Shown piece by piece: positions 24,518 to 32,755 of a stretch of DNA of 64,000 nt. How positions within the stretch are numbered: position 1 is the stretch's first letter; the number at the start of each line of letters is the position of its first letter. Position numbers and translations under genes: made by a program. The notes below the pieces were generated by a model. That model ran no database searches. It saw only the letters and a program-made list of their open reading frames with translations, and had not been told where the DNA came from. The DNA is taken from the NCBI GenBank assembly GCA_046565505.1, contig JBKHYJ010000061.1, positions 186,001-250,000 on the forward strand. The letters are read 5' to 3'. The stretch is from JBKHYJ01 sp046565505. GTDB lineage: Bacteria; Acidobacteriota; Blastocatellia; UBA7656.

Positions 24518-26920
24518 CTATTTCCCGCGGCTGGAATCGTCGCCGCCCGCGGCGGCCCGCCCGCGATTACTCTTTTCCCGGCCCTCGCCGCGCTCCAGCC
24601 TATAGAAATCGAGCATCACGTCGGTCTGCCCGCGCAGGTCGCGCTGGAGTCGCTCAAGCGCCACCCGTACCACGTCGCGGTGGTGCAGCCTTCGGCGTGT
24701 CGGGGCCTTGCTCACGTCTAGCCATATCTTATGAATCAGACTTATGTCGTCGTCTGACAAATGCGGCGGGTGCGCCCCGAGGTAAAAAGTATGCTCGTGG
24801 CCGGGGCCGACTATCTTGAAGCACAACTTGCGGCGGGCATTTTCGGGCAGTTGTTCCCATGCCCTGCCCAACTGCCGGGCCTGCTCCTGGATGCTTATTT
24901 TTGACGACGACCCGGCGACGATCTCCGCGGAATCTAACCGGAGCGCCGTCTGGGCCACCGCGTCCAAAATATTAGTCGATGGTACGACCGCCAGGTGCAC
25001 GGTCTTCCCATGCCGCTCGGCGAGCGCCACGACCCGCGTGAACAATCGCTGCTCGTAATCGGTAAAAAGGTTCGCGTCATATAGGTCACGCTCGCCCGCG
25101 TCCGGGCCTTGCATCAACCTCACTGTCACCACCACCACGTCGCGCTCTTCCGTAAGCGTCTGCCCCAAGACGCGGTCGATGTGCGAGAGCGTGTTGTAGT
25201 CCCTGACGGCTACGAGCACGTTCCCCGGCCGGACGCGGACGGTCTCCAGGCTCACGTCCTGCTCGTACTTGAGCTTGAACTGGTCGAGGGACGCCGCGGA
25301 CCTGTCGAGGTTCCGACGCGCCATGCGCTCGGAAACCGTGAAGACGGTGAAGAAGGCCAGCGTGAAGGCGACTCCGGCGACGGTCGCCACCTCCTTCGTA
25401 ATCAAGTTTATCCCGGCGATAGAAAACAACAACATGGTGATTACGCCCAGCCCGAGCGGGATCTCGTTGCCGCCGAGCCGGACGTTGAGCGGCACCTCCC
25501 ACTCGCGGCGCGATTTGTCTTTGAAGCGCAGCACGACCATCGCCAGCGCCTTGAATGCGAACGACCAGACCACGCCGAACGCGTACGCCTCGCCCAGCGC
25601 GTAGGTGTTGCCGCGCGAGCTGATGATCGCGATTAGTTGCATTATCACTATCAGGTTGATCATGCGGTGAGTGGTCCCGTATTTTTTATGCGGGGAGCGG
25701 AACCAGCCCGTGAGCACCCCATCTTCCGACACGCGGTTGAGCACGCCATTCGACCCGATGATCGAGGTGTTAATCGCGCCCGCCAGCATCAGGAACCCGA
25801 CCACCACGATGAAGGCCTGGAACAACAGCCTCAGCGTCATAGGCCCGGCGAGGTGGACCGCGATGCCGCTGATGAGATTATCCAGGTACTGCGCCCTCGC
25901 CCCGTCCGGGATGATGGCGTAGGCGAAGAAGGATACGAGCGAGGTGAACAGCAGCGAGTAGATGAAGATGACCATCCCCGCGCGCATCAGGTTCTTGTGC
26001 TTCGGGTATTCAAGCTCGCGGTTAACCTGTGCGAGCGACTCCTCGCCCGACATCGCGAGGAACGAGTGCCCGAACGCAATCAGGATCCCGATGAGCCCCA
26101 GCAGCGGGCCGGCGTGCTTCATAATGCCGTAACGCGGCTCTGGGGCCGCTTGATCGGGCGCGGGCGAATCGGCCGGGGCCGACTCCTGTGGCAACTCGCG
26201 CAACGCGGCAGGCGCGATGGCGGGTACCCACCCGACGGCGTCGCGGTTGAACGTCAGATTTCCCGGCGCGGGCGGGAGCCTCTGCTTGTCCGGCCGCGTC
26301 AATACGGTGAACCCCGACCACAGTATCAGAATTATCACCATCGCGGTCGTCACATACATGATCTTCAGCGCATCGCCCGACGACTCGTGAAGACCTTTCG
26401 TGTTGCGCCGCCAGAAATAGATCGTTATCAAAACGGCGATTGCCGCGGCCAGTAAATTGACCGTCGATGGGGGCGGGTCCCACGAGCGTCCCAGATAAGT
26501 TGACGCCTGTGCGACGAGGCCGACGACGTATTGCCCGGCCGAAACGCCGGAGATCGGCCCGGTAAGAATGTAATCGAACATCAGTGCCGAGACCGAAAGC
26601 TTCGCAAGCGTGCCGCCCATCGCTTCCTTGACCACGCGGTAAACGCCTCCGCGCGTGAACATCGCGCACGACTCGACGTAGACGGCGCGCACGGCGTAGG
26701 AAAAAAGCATCACGCCTAGGATGAACCACGGGGCGGCCCGACCGACGGCCTTCTCCGCGATGCCGCCCACGTAAAAGGCCGACGAACCGAGGTCGTTTAA
26801 CACGATTGCCGCCGCGCGCCAGAACGAGATGAACGAAAGCATCACGGTCGTGGCTACGACGACCCTGACCCGGCCCTGACCTGCTGTTGCGACCTGCTGT
26901 GGTGGAGTGTCTATTGCCAT
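24518..26920 (-). CDS. APC-superfamily permease with large C-terminal cytoplasmic domain
   Basis: About 800 aa, starting at the ATG at 26920 (MAIDTPPQQ), with GGAGG about 13 nt upstream. The N-terminal two-thirds contain about 12 hydrophobic helices in the amino acid-polyamine-organocation style (GGVYRVVKEAMGGTLAKLSV, FDYILTGPISGVSAGQYVVG). The last about 240 residues are soluble (NVLVAVRDYNTLSHIDRVLG, VVPSTNILDAVAQTALRL) and have a USP-like look. The layout, long APC core plus cytoplasmic regulatory domain, resembles KimA-type potassium importers as well as amino-acid permeases. The KdpE/KdpD-like genes immediately upstream and the repeat array in front make a potassium role worth testing; the substrate is not provable from sequence. 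Confidence 0.85.
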   Translation of the reverse strand: MAIDTPPQQVATAGQGRVRVVVATTVMLSFISFWRAAAIVLNDLGSSAFYVGGIAEKAVGRAAPWFILGVMLFSYAVRAVYVESCAMFTRGGVYRVVKEAMGGTLAKLSVSALMFDYILTGPISGVSAGQYVVGLVAQASTYLGRSWDPPPSTVNLLAAAIAVLITIYFWRRNTKGLHESSGDALKIMYVTTAMVIILILWSGFTVLTRPDKQRLPPAPGNLTFNRDAVGWVPAIAPAALRELPQESAPADSPAPDQAAPEPRYGIMKHAGPLLGLIGILIAFGHSFLAMSGEESLAQVNRELEYPKHKNLMRAGMVIFIYSLLFTSLVSFFAYAIIPDGARAQYLDNLISGIAVHLAGPMTLRLLFQAFIVVVGFLMLAGAINTSIIGSNGVLNRVSEDGVLTGWFRSPHKKYGTTHRMINLIVIMQLIAIISSRGNTYALGEAYAFGVVWSFAFKALAMVVLRFKDKSRREWEVPLNVRLGGNEIPLGLGVITMLLFSIAGINLITKEVATVAGVAFTLAFFTVFTVSERMARRNLDRSAASLDQFKLKYEQDVSLETVRVRPGNVLVAVRDYNTLSHIDRVLGQTLTEERDVVVVTVRLMQGPDAGERDLYDANLFTDYEQRLFTRVVALAERHGKTVHLAVVPSTNILDAVAQTALRLDSAEIVAGSSSKISIQEQARQLGRAWEQLPENARRKLCFKIVGPGHEHTFYLGAHPPHLSDDDISLIHKIWLDVSKAPTRRRLHHRDVVRVALERLQRDLRGQTDVMLDFYRLERGEGREKSNRGRAAAGGDDSSRGK

Positions 26921-27094
26921 AAACGAATTACGCCTCCGGGGCCGCGCGGTCATCGCTCGCGCAGGTCGGCCCTGGCGTCGGCGGGCGCGGCGTTTTGTCA
27001 GGAATTGAACTGCGCCTGGAAAATGCGGCGGCCATAAGGGGCAAGCGAGACTGGCGGTTCATACGGACTCTCAAATCACTATATTAGGACCGCG

Positions 27095-27138
27095 CCCGTA
27101 AAGGGGGCATAAAACGTTCATAAAGATTTCGTAAAGAT
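27095..27138. promoter_or_regulatory. Four tandem 11-bp repeats, candidate OmpR/KdpE-type operator
   Basis: Consecutive 11-mers CCCGTAAAGGG, GGCATAAAACG, TTCATAAAGAT and TTCGTAAAGAT all share C(G/A)TAAA at the same register. Tandem 11-bp direct repeats are the classic binding layout of OmpR/PhoB-family regulators. The array lies between the stop of the KdpE-like regulator gene and the permease start, about 175-220 nt before the latter, so it most likely controls the permease. Confidence 0.65.
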
Positions 27139-27160
27139 TGTGACGGGCGAGCGCGGCGAG

Positions 27161-27862
27161 TTACGCGCCGGGATTGAAGCGGTAGCCGATCCACGGCTCT
27201 GTCAGAATGTACCTCGGCGCGGCGGGGTCAGGCTCAATTTTCTTTCGCAACTGGCCGACGAAAACGCGCAGGTATTCCGCCTGCTCTACGTAATTGCCGC
27301 CCCAGATGGCGGCCAGCAGCGTGCGATGTGTCAGGACCTTGATGGGGTGGCGGAGGAGGTAAACGAGCAGGTCGTATTCCTTTGGCGTCAGGTGCACCTC
27401 GCGGCCCTGAACGCTCACGCGGCGCGACTCGAGGTCGATGCGGAAGTCACCAGCCTCTAAAACTGCCGAGTCTGTCTCATCAGCCTGCGGCTCCGGCGCG
27501 CGGCGGAGCGCGGCCCGTACACGCGCAAGCAACTCGTCCATGCCGAACGGTTTGGTCACGTAGTCGTCCGCGCCCGCGTCCAGGGCCTCGACCTTCGTAT
27601 GCTCTTCGCCCTTGACGGAGAGCACGATTATCGGGACCAGTGACACTGCGCGCAGCCGCCGGCACAGTTCGATCCCGTCCATGTTCGGCATCGAGAGGTC
27701 CGTGATAACGAGGTCGGGGGGCCAATCGCCGAACGTCTCTAACGCGGACTCGCCATCGGCCGCGCTGCGCACTTCGTACGCATGCGTCGTCAAGCTCCTG
27801 CGCAAGACACGCGTGATTTGCGGCTCGTCATCTACGATCAGTATCCGCGGCCTGTCACTCAT
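27161..27862 (-). CDS. OmpR-family response regulator, KdpE-like
   Basis: 233 aa. A receiver domain (ILIVDDEPQITRVLRRSL; phospho-Asp55 in LVITDLSMPN; Lys in DYVTKPFG) is joined to a winged-helix DNA-binding domain (VHLTPKEYDLLVYLLRHPIKVLTHRTLL; LRVFVGQLRKKIEPDP), ending in TEPWIGYRFNP. The wording is closest to KdpE. The cognate kinase is 41 nt upstream on the same strand. Downstream lies a permease gene preceded by 11-bp direct repeats this protein could bind. No kdpFABC genes are present in the window. Confidence 0.93.
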   Translation of the reverse strand: MSDRPRILIVDDEPQITRVLRRSLTTHAYEVRSAADGESALETFGDWPPDLVITDLSMPNMDGIELCRRLRAVSLVPIIVLSVKGEEHTKVEALDAGADDYVTKPFGMDELLARVRAALRRAPEPQADETDSAVLEAGDFRIDLESRRVSVQGREVHLTPKEYDLLVYLLRHPIKVLTHRTLLAAIWGGNYVEQAEYLRVFVGQLRKKIEPDPAAPRYILTEPWIGYRFNPGA

Positions 27863-27903
27863 CGTTCGTTACGCCGGTTCTGCGGGCGGGCACCGTCGCC
27901 TGT

Positions 27904-29109
27904 TCAATCGACCCTGTTAAGGTCCCGCCCCTGAGATTGCTCTACGAAGACCGCATCGTCGCTGACCGGGAGCGTGAAGGCCACGAGCGTTCCGCGGTTA
28001 CCGTCCCCATCCTCTACCCAGATGCGCCCGCCATGCGCCTCGACGATTCCGCGCGCGATGGCGAGGCCCATCCCCAGGCCGGGCTGGGTCACGGCCGATT
28101 CATTATCTTGCGGCGCACGGTAGAATTTATCAAATACGCGTTCGCGCAACTCGGGCCGGATGCCGCGGCCTTCGTCTTCGACTGCCAGCCGTACCGTCTT
28201 ACCCCCGGCGCGACTCGCCGTGACGCGGATGCGGCTGCCGGCCCGGGAGTACTTCGCCGCGTTATCAATGAGCGTGTAAGTGACTTCGGCGATGGCGGGC
28301 GCGTCAACGCGCATGAGCGGCAGCCCCTCTTCGAGCGACACCTCGACCAGGTGGCCGCGCGTGATCGGCCCGGCGCGCTGACAGGCCGTCATAACGATCT
28401 CGTCTATCGTACCCCACCGGCAACGCAGCCGCATCTCGCCGGCCTCTATGCGCGCGAGCTCAAGCAGGCTTTCCACAAATCGGTTCAGGCGGTCCGCCTC
28501 CTCGTTTATCACTTCCAACATCTCCCGCTGCCCTTCCGCGTCGGGCGCGGCCCCTTGCTGCGGGCCCGTGCGCAACTCGTCGAGCAGCGCGGTGGCCGAC
28601 GCCTTGATCGAGGTGAGCGGCGTGCGCAGGTCGTGCGTCACGGCGTCGAGCAAAGACGATTTCAATTTCTCGCTCCGCTTGATGGCCTCCGCGAGGCTCG
28701 CGCGCTCGAAAGCGTCCTGAAGCTCTTTGTATAGTCGCTCGATCTCGCGCCTGCCGGCCTCCGCCTCTTCGGCGCGCTGCTTGGCCCGCGCCGAAAGTTG
28801 CCCTGCGGTGACGGCGGTCAGAAGAAATGCGGCGAGCGCCACCCAGTTGTCCGGGCCTGTTATCGTGAACGTGCCGAGCGGGGGCAGGAAGAAAAAGTTG
28901 AAACACAGCATGCCGAGCAGAGAGGCCACGACCGCCGGGCCGGCCCCCCACCTGGTGGCGATGAAGAGCACGAACATCAGCAGCGCCAGCGCCACGGTCG
29001 TCGAATTTATGTGACTGCCGGGCAGCTTCATTACGGCCATCGCCGTAGCGATGCCGGCCGCCGCTATGACGTAGCCGGACTTGCGCCCCCCAAGTATTCT
29101 TGCCGACAT
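27904..29109 (-). CDS. Sensor histidine kinase, short KdpD-like (DUF4118 membrane domain)
   Basis: 401 aa from the ATG at 29109. Four hydrophobic segments in the DUF4118 arrangement (residues about 12-105, including LGMLCFNFFFLPPLGTFTITGPDNWVAL) are followed by a coiled coil, the His box with His159 (DAVTHDLRTPLTSIKA) and an HATPase domain (LIDNAAKYS, VEDEGRGI, GLGMGLAI). It lacks the N-terminal KdpD and USP domains of full-length KdpD. The start has no strong SD; TATAAT at 29116-29121 lies just before it, so the mRNA could be leaderless. It begins 7 nt after the stop of the glycosyltransferase gene and is paired with the regulator downstream. Confidence 0.92.
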   Translation of the reverse strand: MSARILGGRKSGYVIAAAGIATAMAVMKLPGSHINSTTVALALLMFVLFIATRWGAGPAVVASLLGMLCFNFFFLPPLGTFTITGPDNWVALAAFLLTAVTAGQLSARAKQRAEEAEAGRREIERLYKELQDAFERASLAEAIKRSEKLKSSLLDAVTHDLRTPLTSIKASATALLDELRTGPQQGAAPDAEGQREMLEVINEEADRLNRFVESLLELARIEAGEMRLRCRWGTIDEIVMTACQRAGPITRGHLVEVSLEEGLPLMRVDAPAIAEVTYTLIDNAAKYSRAGSRIRVTASRAGGKTVRLAVEDEGRGIRPELRERVFDKFYRAPQDNESAVTQPGLGMGLAIARGIVEAHGGRIWVEDGDGNRGTLVAFTLPVSDDAVFVEQSQGRDLNRVD

Positions 29110-29116
29110 AGGTACA

Positions 29117-30763
29117 TTATATGCCTGTAGTGACCGAAGGAGTATTTTTCGGAACGGCGCATGGGCCGGGCGCCGGGCGCCGTCTACGCTGGGACGGGGC
29201 CGCAGGGGCGGGCGGCGGAATCTCAAGCGGCGGCTTGCGCCCCCGGCCCTTCCGATTTTTGTTGATCGCCGCTTTTATCGCATGCCGGATGGCTGCGCTT
29301 AATAAAACCCACGTGAGCGCGGCGAATACGAAAAGGAAATACTGCATCGGCAGCGTGTAGCGAAACTCCGTGTGCAGGAAAGATTGAAACAAGAAGTAAT
29401 AGGCCGGCACGGCGGACATGAACAGTGCGCGCCGCCAGCTCGCCGCAAATAAAACCGCCGCGCCCGCGACTATGAATAACAGCATGACCTCCTTCGCCAC
29501 CCGCTGCGCGGCCCTGACCGCCGGCCGCATCCACATCAGCCGCTCTCCCATCGTAAGGCTTGAGTCCCGCCCGGCCATGACCTCCCACCCGGGTTTGATA
29601 GGGGCCGTCCGCTGCTGGGATTCCGCCTCGGAAATTTTATAGACCAGCGGCGCATGTGCGGAATACTTCACCATCTCGCGCATCCGCCCGATCATCACCC
29701 CCGCGTACCAGACCGGGTTGCGGCTAATGATGTCCAGGCTCCTTGCGACCCTGTCGCGGTCGCGCCGTATCCCGTCGGGCGAAGACCATGTCCCGGCGTA
29801 GCGCGGGTTGTTGTACAAGACGGCTTCCTGCCGCGCCACCTCGTCGTCTTTAGCCACCGCGCCGAAGCGGTCGCCGCTGGCGTCGGCTATCCCTTCCCAC
29901 AGCACTATGCCGACGCCGATGTTTATCGGGACGAACTCGCCATAGACTATGTAGTTGCGGACCGTGATCGGGGCGATGGCGAGACACGCGGCCGCCACCA
30001 TGAGCGCGGCGTATTTAATGAAAGGCCCGCGCCGCGCCGTAACCAGCACGAGTATGACGCCGACGAGTAAAGCGAGCATCATGGCCTGCGACCTCAGCCA
30101 TGCCGCGAGCCCGAACCACACCCCAGCCGCCGCGCAGGACAACCAGGTCTTGAGGCGGCGCCCGCCCCGGCGCCCGGCGAGCGCAAGCAAGAGCATGCCC
30201 GCCAGCACCGGGAGCGCGGCGAGCGAGTCGGGCAGGATGAAATTCGACGTGTACCCGAGGTGATGAGAGATGGCGGCGAGCAGACCTGAAACGATGCCGA
30301 CCTGCCAGCTCACGACCAGGCCCGCGATAAAAAATATTAAGACGGGCGAAAGAGAGTTGACGCCGTTTTGCACGAGTTGCACTTTGTAAAAGTCCCTGCC
30401 GAAGATACGGTATACCGCGCTCAGAAAGATCGAGTAGCCGGGCGCTTGCGCCAGCCACACAGTTTTTGAAGGCCTTATGTCGTAAGGGCCGAGAAGCCCT
30501 TCGCCCTCAAGGATGCTGGCGGCCCTCTGGTCGTAGGTTTCCGTCAGCCCGCCCATGGGCTGCTCGGTCGTGTACATCGCGGGCGCGAGGTCAACCGCCT
30601 GGAGCGATTTAGTCGCGTAAGAAAGCAGGAATATCAGCAAGGCCGATGCTAGCTTCGTCCGCGGCCCGATCGGCGAGCGGCTCCCAATCGCGCGTACCAG
30701 CAGGCGCCGAAACTTGTGCGCCCGCCGCCCCGCGCCGCCCGGCTTTGTGACGAAGGCCATCAT
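29117..30763 (-). CDS. Multi-pass membrane glycosyltransferase, family 39-like
   Basis: About 548 aa. The start at 30763 or the adjacent ATG at 30760 overlaps the stop of the lipoprotein gene (ATGA), so coupling is likely. About 9-10 hydrophobic helices are visible, with a large loop early on (YTTEQPMGGLTETYDQRAAS ... APGYSIFLSAVYRIFG). This layout is typical of ArnT/PMT-like GT-C transferases using polyprenyl-phosphate sugars. The Asp-Glu/Asp pair expected in the first loop cannot be assigned with certainty, so the class is a moderate call. The C-terminus is Arg/Pro-rich. Confidence 0.78.
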   Translation of the reverse strand: MMAFVTKPGGAGRRAHKFRRLLVRAIGSRSPIGPRTKLASALLIFLLSYATKSLQAVDLAPAMYTTEQPMGGLTETYDQRAASILEGEGLLGPYDIRPSKTVWLAQAPGYSIFLSAVYRIFGRDFYKVQLVQNGVNSLSPVLIFFIAGLVVSWQVGIVSGLLAAISHHLGYTSNFILPDSLAALPVLAGMLLLALAGRRGGRRLKTWLSCAAAGVWFGLAAWLRSQAMMLALLVGVILVLVTARRGPFIKYAALMVAAACLAIAPITVRNYIVYGEFVPINIGVGIVLWEGIADASGDRFGAVAKDDEVARQEAVLYNNPRYAGTWSSPDGIRRDRDRVARSLDIISRNPVWYAGVMIGRMREMVKYSAHAPLVYKISEAESQQRTAPIKPGWEVMAGRDSSLTMGERLMWMRPAVRAAQRVAKEVMLLFIVAGAAVLFAASWRRALFMSAVPAYYFLFQSFLHTEFRYTLPMQYFLFVFAALTWVLLSAAIRHAIKAAINKNRKGRGRKPPLEIPPPAPAAPSQRRRRPAPGPCAVPKNTPSVTTGI

Positions 30764-31407
30764 TTGAACTCGGCAGATTTGATGAACTCCATGAAGCTCG
30801 CATCCCAACGGCTCACGGTCTTCTCCGGGCCCACCAGCTTGACGTAGTATGCGCCCCTCTGCGTCTCTATGACCGCCGCGCGCATGCGAGCGAGACCTTG
30901 AATCTGTTGGCCGCCCGCGCCTCCCATCATGCTTTCAGTATACATGCCCATGACGTCGAGCAGGGTGACGGGCATCCCGTTAACGTTCGTGTTCTCTGTC
31001 TTAGCCTTGCTCTTCGATGGGCTGCCGTCGGGTTGCTGCATCTGCCCGATCCAGCGGTCCAGGTTAGCCTCCACCGAGCCCCCCTGTCCCTGGCCGAAGT
31101 AAAAGACCACGAGCGCCGCGTCGGTCGTATCGCCTTCGGCCCGCGGCAGCTTGTACTGAGCCACGCGCATGGTCCCCGCCGGCTGTTCCGCATTCCACCC
31201 TGCGGGCGGTTTGAATTGCAGGCCGCCTGACTGAGCGGCCGCCGGCTGACCGGGGCCGGGTTGGCCGGCGCCCTGCTGAGGGCCGGCGGCCGGCCGCGCC
31301 GAGCCATTTGAATTGGCGGGCAGCAGCGTCGGGGCGGGGGCGTTGCAGGAAGAGGAAAAGATTAAGAGCGCATGTAACACGCATATCTTGATTATCAAAC
31401 GAAGCAT
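30760..31407 (-). CDS. Putative lipoprotein of unknown function
   Basis: 215 aa from the ATG at 31407, with GAGGGAG 7 nt upstream. The leader ends in a lipobox-like IFSSSC, so lipidation at Cys21 is expected. A Gly/Pro/Gln-rich linker follows, then one compact domain (LQFKPPAGWNAEQPAGTMRV ... AALVVFYFGQGQGGSVEANLD ... GAYYVKLVGPEKTVSRWDASF). The domain resembles small periplasmic beta-rich proteins found next to membrane proteins, but I cannot name it. Coupled to the downstream glycosyltransferase by an ATGA overlap. Confidence 0.75.
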   Translation of the reverse strand: MLRLIIKICVLHALLIFSSSCNAPAPTLLPANSNGSARPAAGPQQGAGQPGPGQPAAAQSGGLQFKPPAGWNAEQPAGTMRVAQYKLPRAEGDTTDAALVVFYFGQGQGGSVEANLDRWIGQMQQPDGSPSKSKAKTENTNVNGMPVTLLDVMGMYTESMMGGAGGQQIQGLARMRAAVIETQRGAYYVKLVGPEKTVSRWDASFMEFIKSAEFK

Positions 31408-31665
31408 TACGGTCTCCCTCATGAGTTGATTTCCCGGCCGCGGATTTCAGGCGCGGGTGAAGCGGATTCATCGCGCTCATGTGTGTTTGACGTTCAGGCG
31501 AGCTACAGGCACGGGCCGCGGCGCATCTGAAGCTGGCCGGCGCGCCTGCCCGAGAGTCAGGCGTGGCGGCGGGCTTTTGATTAAGGCAATTTTCTTAATA
31601 GAAATCGCGTGAGGCAGGGCTGCCCGCGCCCCTCCCGCGTCGCGACTGTTAGAAGCCGAGATCGA

Positions 31666-31899
31666 TCAAACGTTATCCCTGGCCCCGCTCACGCCCGACT
31701 CGCGGGCGCAGTTCGCGCAGCAGTAAAAAGCCCCCTGCGCCTCGATGCCGTGCCCTATGATCTTGCAGCCGCAATGGCTACACACAGGCGCGAGCGCGTG
31801 GATCGCGCATTCAAAACTGTCGAAGGTGTGTGACCGCCCGGCCGCCACGACATCGAACGACAAATGGTAATCGTTTCCGCAAACTTCACACCGTGCCAT
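31666..31899 (-). CDS. Cys-rich metallothionein-like small protein
   Basis: 77 aa with nine cysteines: CEVC, one in FEC, CSHCGC and YCCANC, plus several His (FDSFECAIHALAP, IIGHGIE). The spacing resembles the prokaryotic metallothionein-like family often found in soil bacteria, so zinc or cadmium binding is likely. The start at 31899 has AAGGAG 8 nt upstream; a longer frame to 32094 adds residues that overlap the HD gene and do not fit. It lies 74 nt downstream of the HD-domain gene on the same strand. Confidence 0.82.
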   Translation of the reverse strand: MARCEVCGNDYHLSFDVVAAGRSHTFDSFECAIHALAPVCSHCGCKIIGHGIEAQGAFYCCANCARESGVSGARDNV

Positions 31900-31973
31900 A
31901 TCACAGCTCCTTACGATTGCTCGACTCTCAAGCGTCACACGGCCTGGTCTGGGGAACTCGTCTTTAAAGAAAC

Positions 31974-32537
31974 TTACCCCTGCGCGCCACCGGCCATCTC
32001 CCCGCGGGGGCGGGCGAAGACGCGATCTATCATAGGCTCGAAGTAAGAGAGCGGGAGCGTATCGTACTCCGGATCGAACGAAGTCTGATCCCACTCGTCA
32101 GTGAAGCGGGTCGCCATCTCGTACCACGGCTCTCCGGCGTAGCGCCCGCGCGCCTCCGGGTCCTTGCCCATCAGCGCGTAGTAGTGCCGCCCCTGAAAGT
32201 CCTGGTGCGTTCGGACGACCTCATAGGTTTCGCGCGAGACGTATGGCTTGAGGATTTCCGCCGCGATGGCCGGGTGATTCTCATTAGAGATGACCTTGCC
32301 TATGTCATGGCACAGGGCGGCGACGATCATCTCCTCCGATGCGCCGTCCCGCACGGCGCGCGTAGCCGTCTGTAGCCCGTGCTGGAGCTGGTTCACCGCG
32401 AACCCGTCCACCTGCTCTTCCAACTGCGCGAGCATCGCCCTTATCACTTCAGGCATGCGCCCCTGCCGGCGCGCCACGGCCTGGCCTATCACCATCCAAT
32501 CTTCCACCTTCCCCTGGTCCATCCTCGTGAAGGACAT
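31974..32537 (-). CDS. HD-domain protein, PhnZ/MIOX-like
   Basis: 187 aa. The metal-binding motif of the HD superfamily is present: His53 (LQHGLQTA), His77-Asp78 (CHDIGK), and later His residues (RTHQDFQGRHYY). The surrounding words (LQHGLQTATRAVRDGASEEMIVAALCHDIG) are closest to mixed-valent di-iron oxygenases of the PhnZ/inositol-oxygenase group; a phosphohydrolase is the alternative. Phosphonate genes are not nearby, so the substrate is unknown. It is co-directional with the metallothionein-like gene. Confidence 0.82.
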   Translation of the reverse strand: MSFTRMDQGKVEDWMVIGQAVARRQGRMPEVIRAMLAQLEEQVDGFAVNQLQHGLQTATRAVRDGASEEMIVAALCHDIGKVISNENHPAIAAEILKPYVSRETYEVVRTHQDFQGRHYYALMGKDPEARGRYAGEPWYEMATRFTDEWDQTSFDPEYDTLPLSYFEPMIDRVFARPRGEMAGGAQG

Positions 32538-32755
32538 AATGGTATTCTCCTCGGTCTAAAGGCGTGGTCTTTGACGACAAAAAATATAATGTGTAAAAGT
32601 GAAAATGACCACCCGAACTTGAATTGCGCGCCCGCGGTCGAATTGAGAGAATGTGGTCTCGATTCGCGGCGGCGTCCGAGATGACTCGAACATTGTCGGC
32701 CTGTCGTGACGCGGCCCGCGCTCAACAGCAATCTGCTTTGACAGAGGGAAGGGCA

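Noticed and set aside
31580..31599. ATTAAG/CTTAAT dyad downstream of the lipoprotein gene's start region
   Set aside because: Only 6 bp per arm with an 8-nt spacer in an AT-rich patch; too likely by chance and no regulator nearby.
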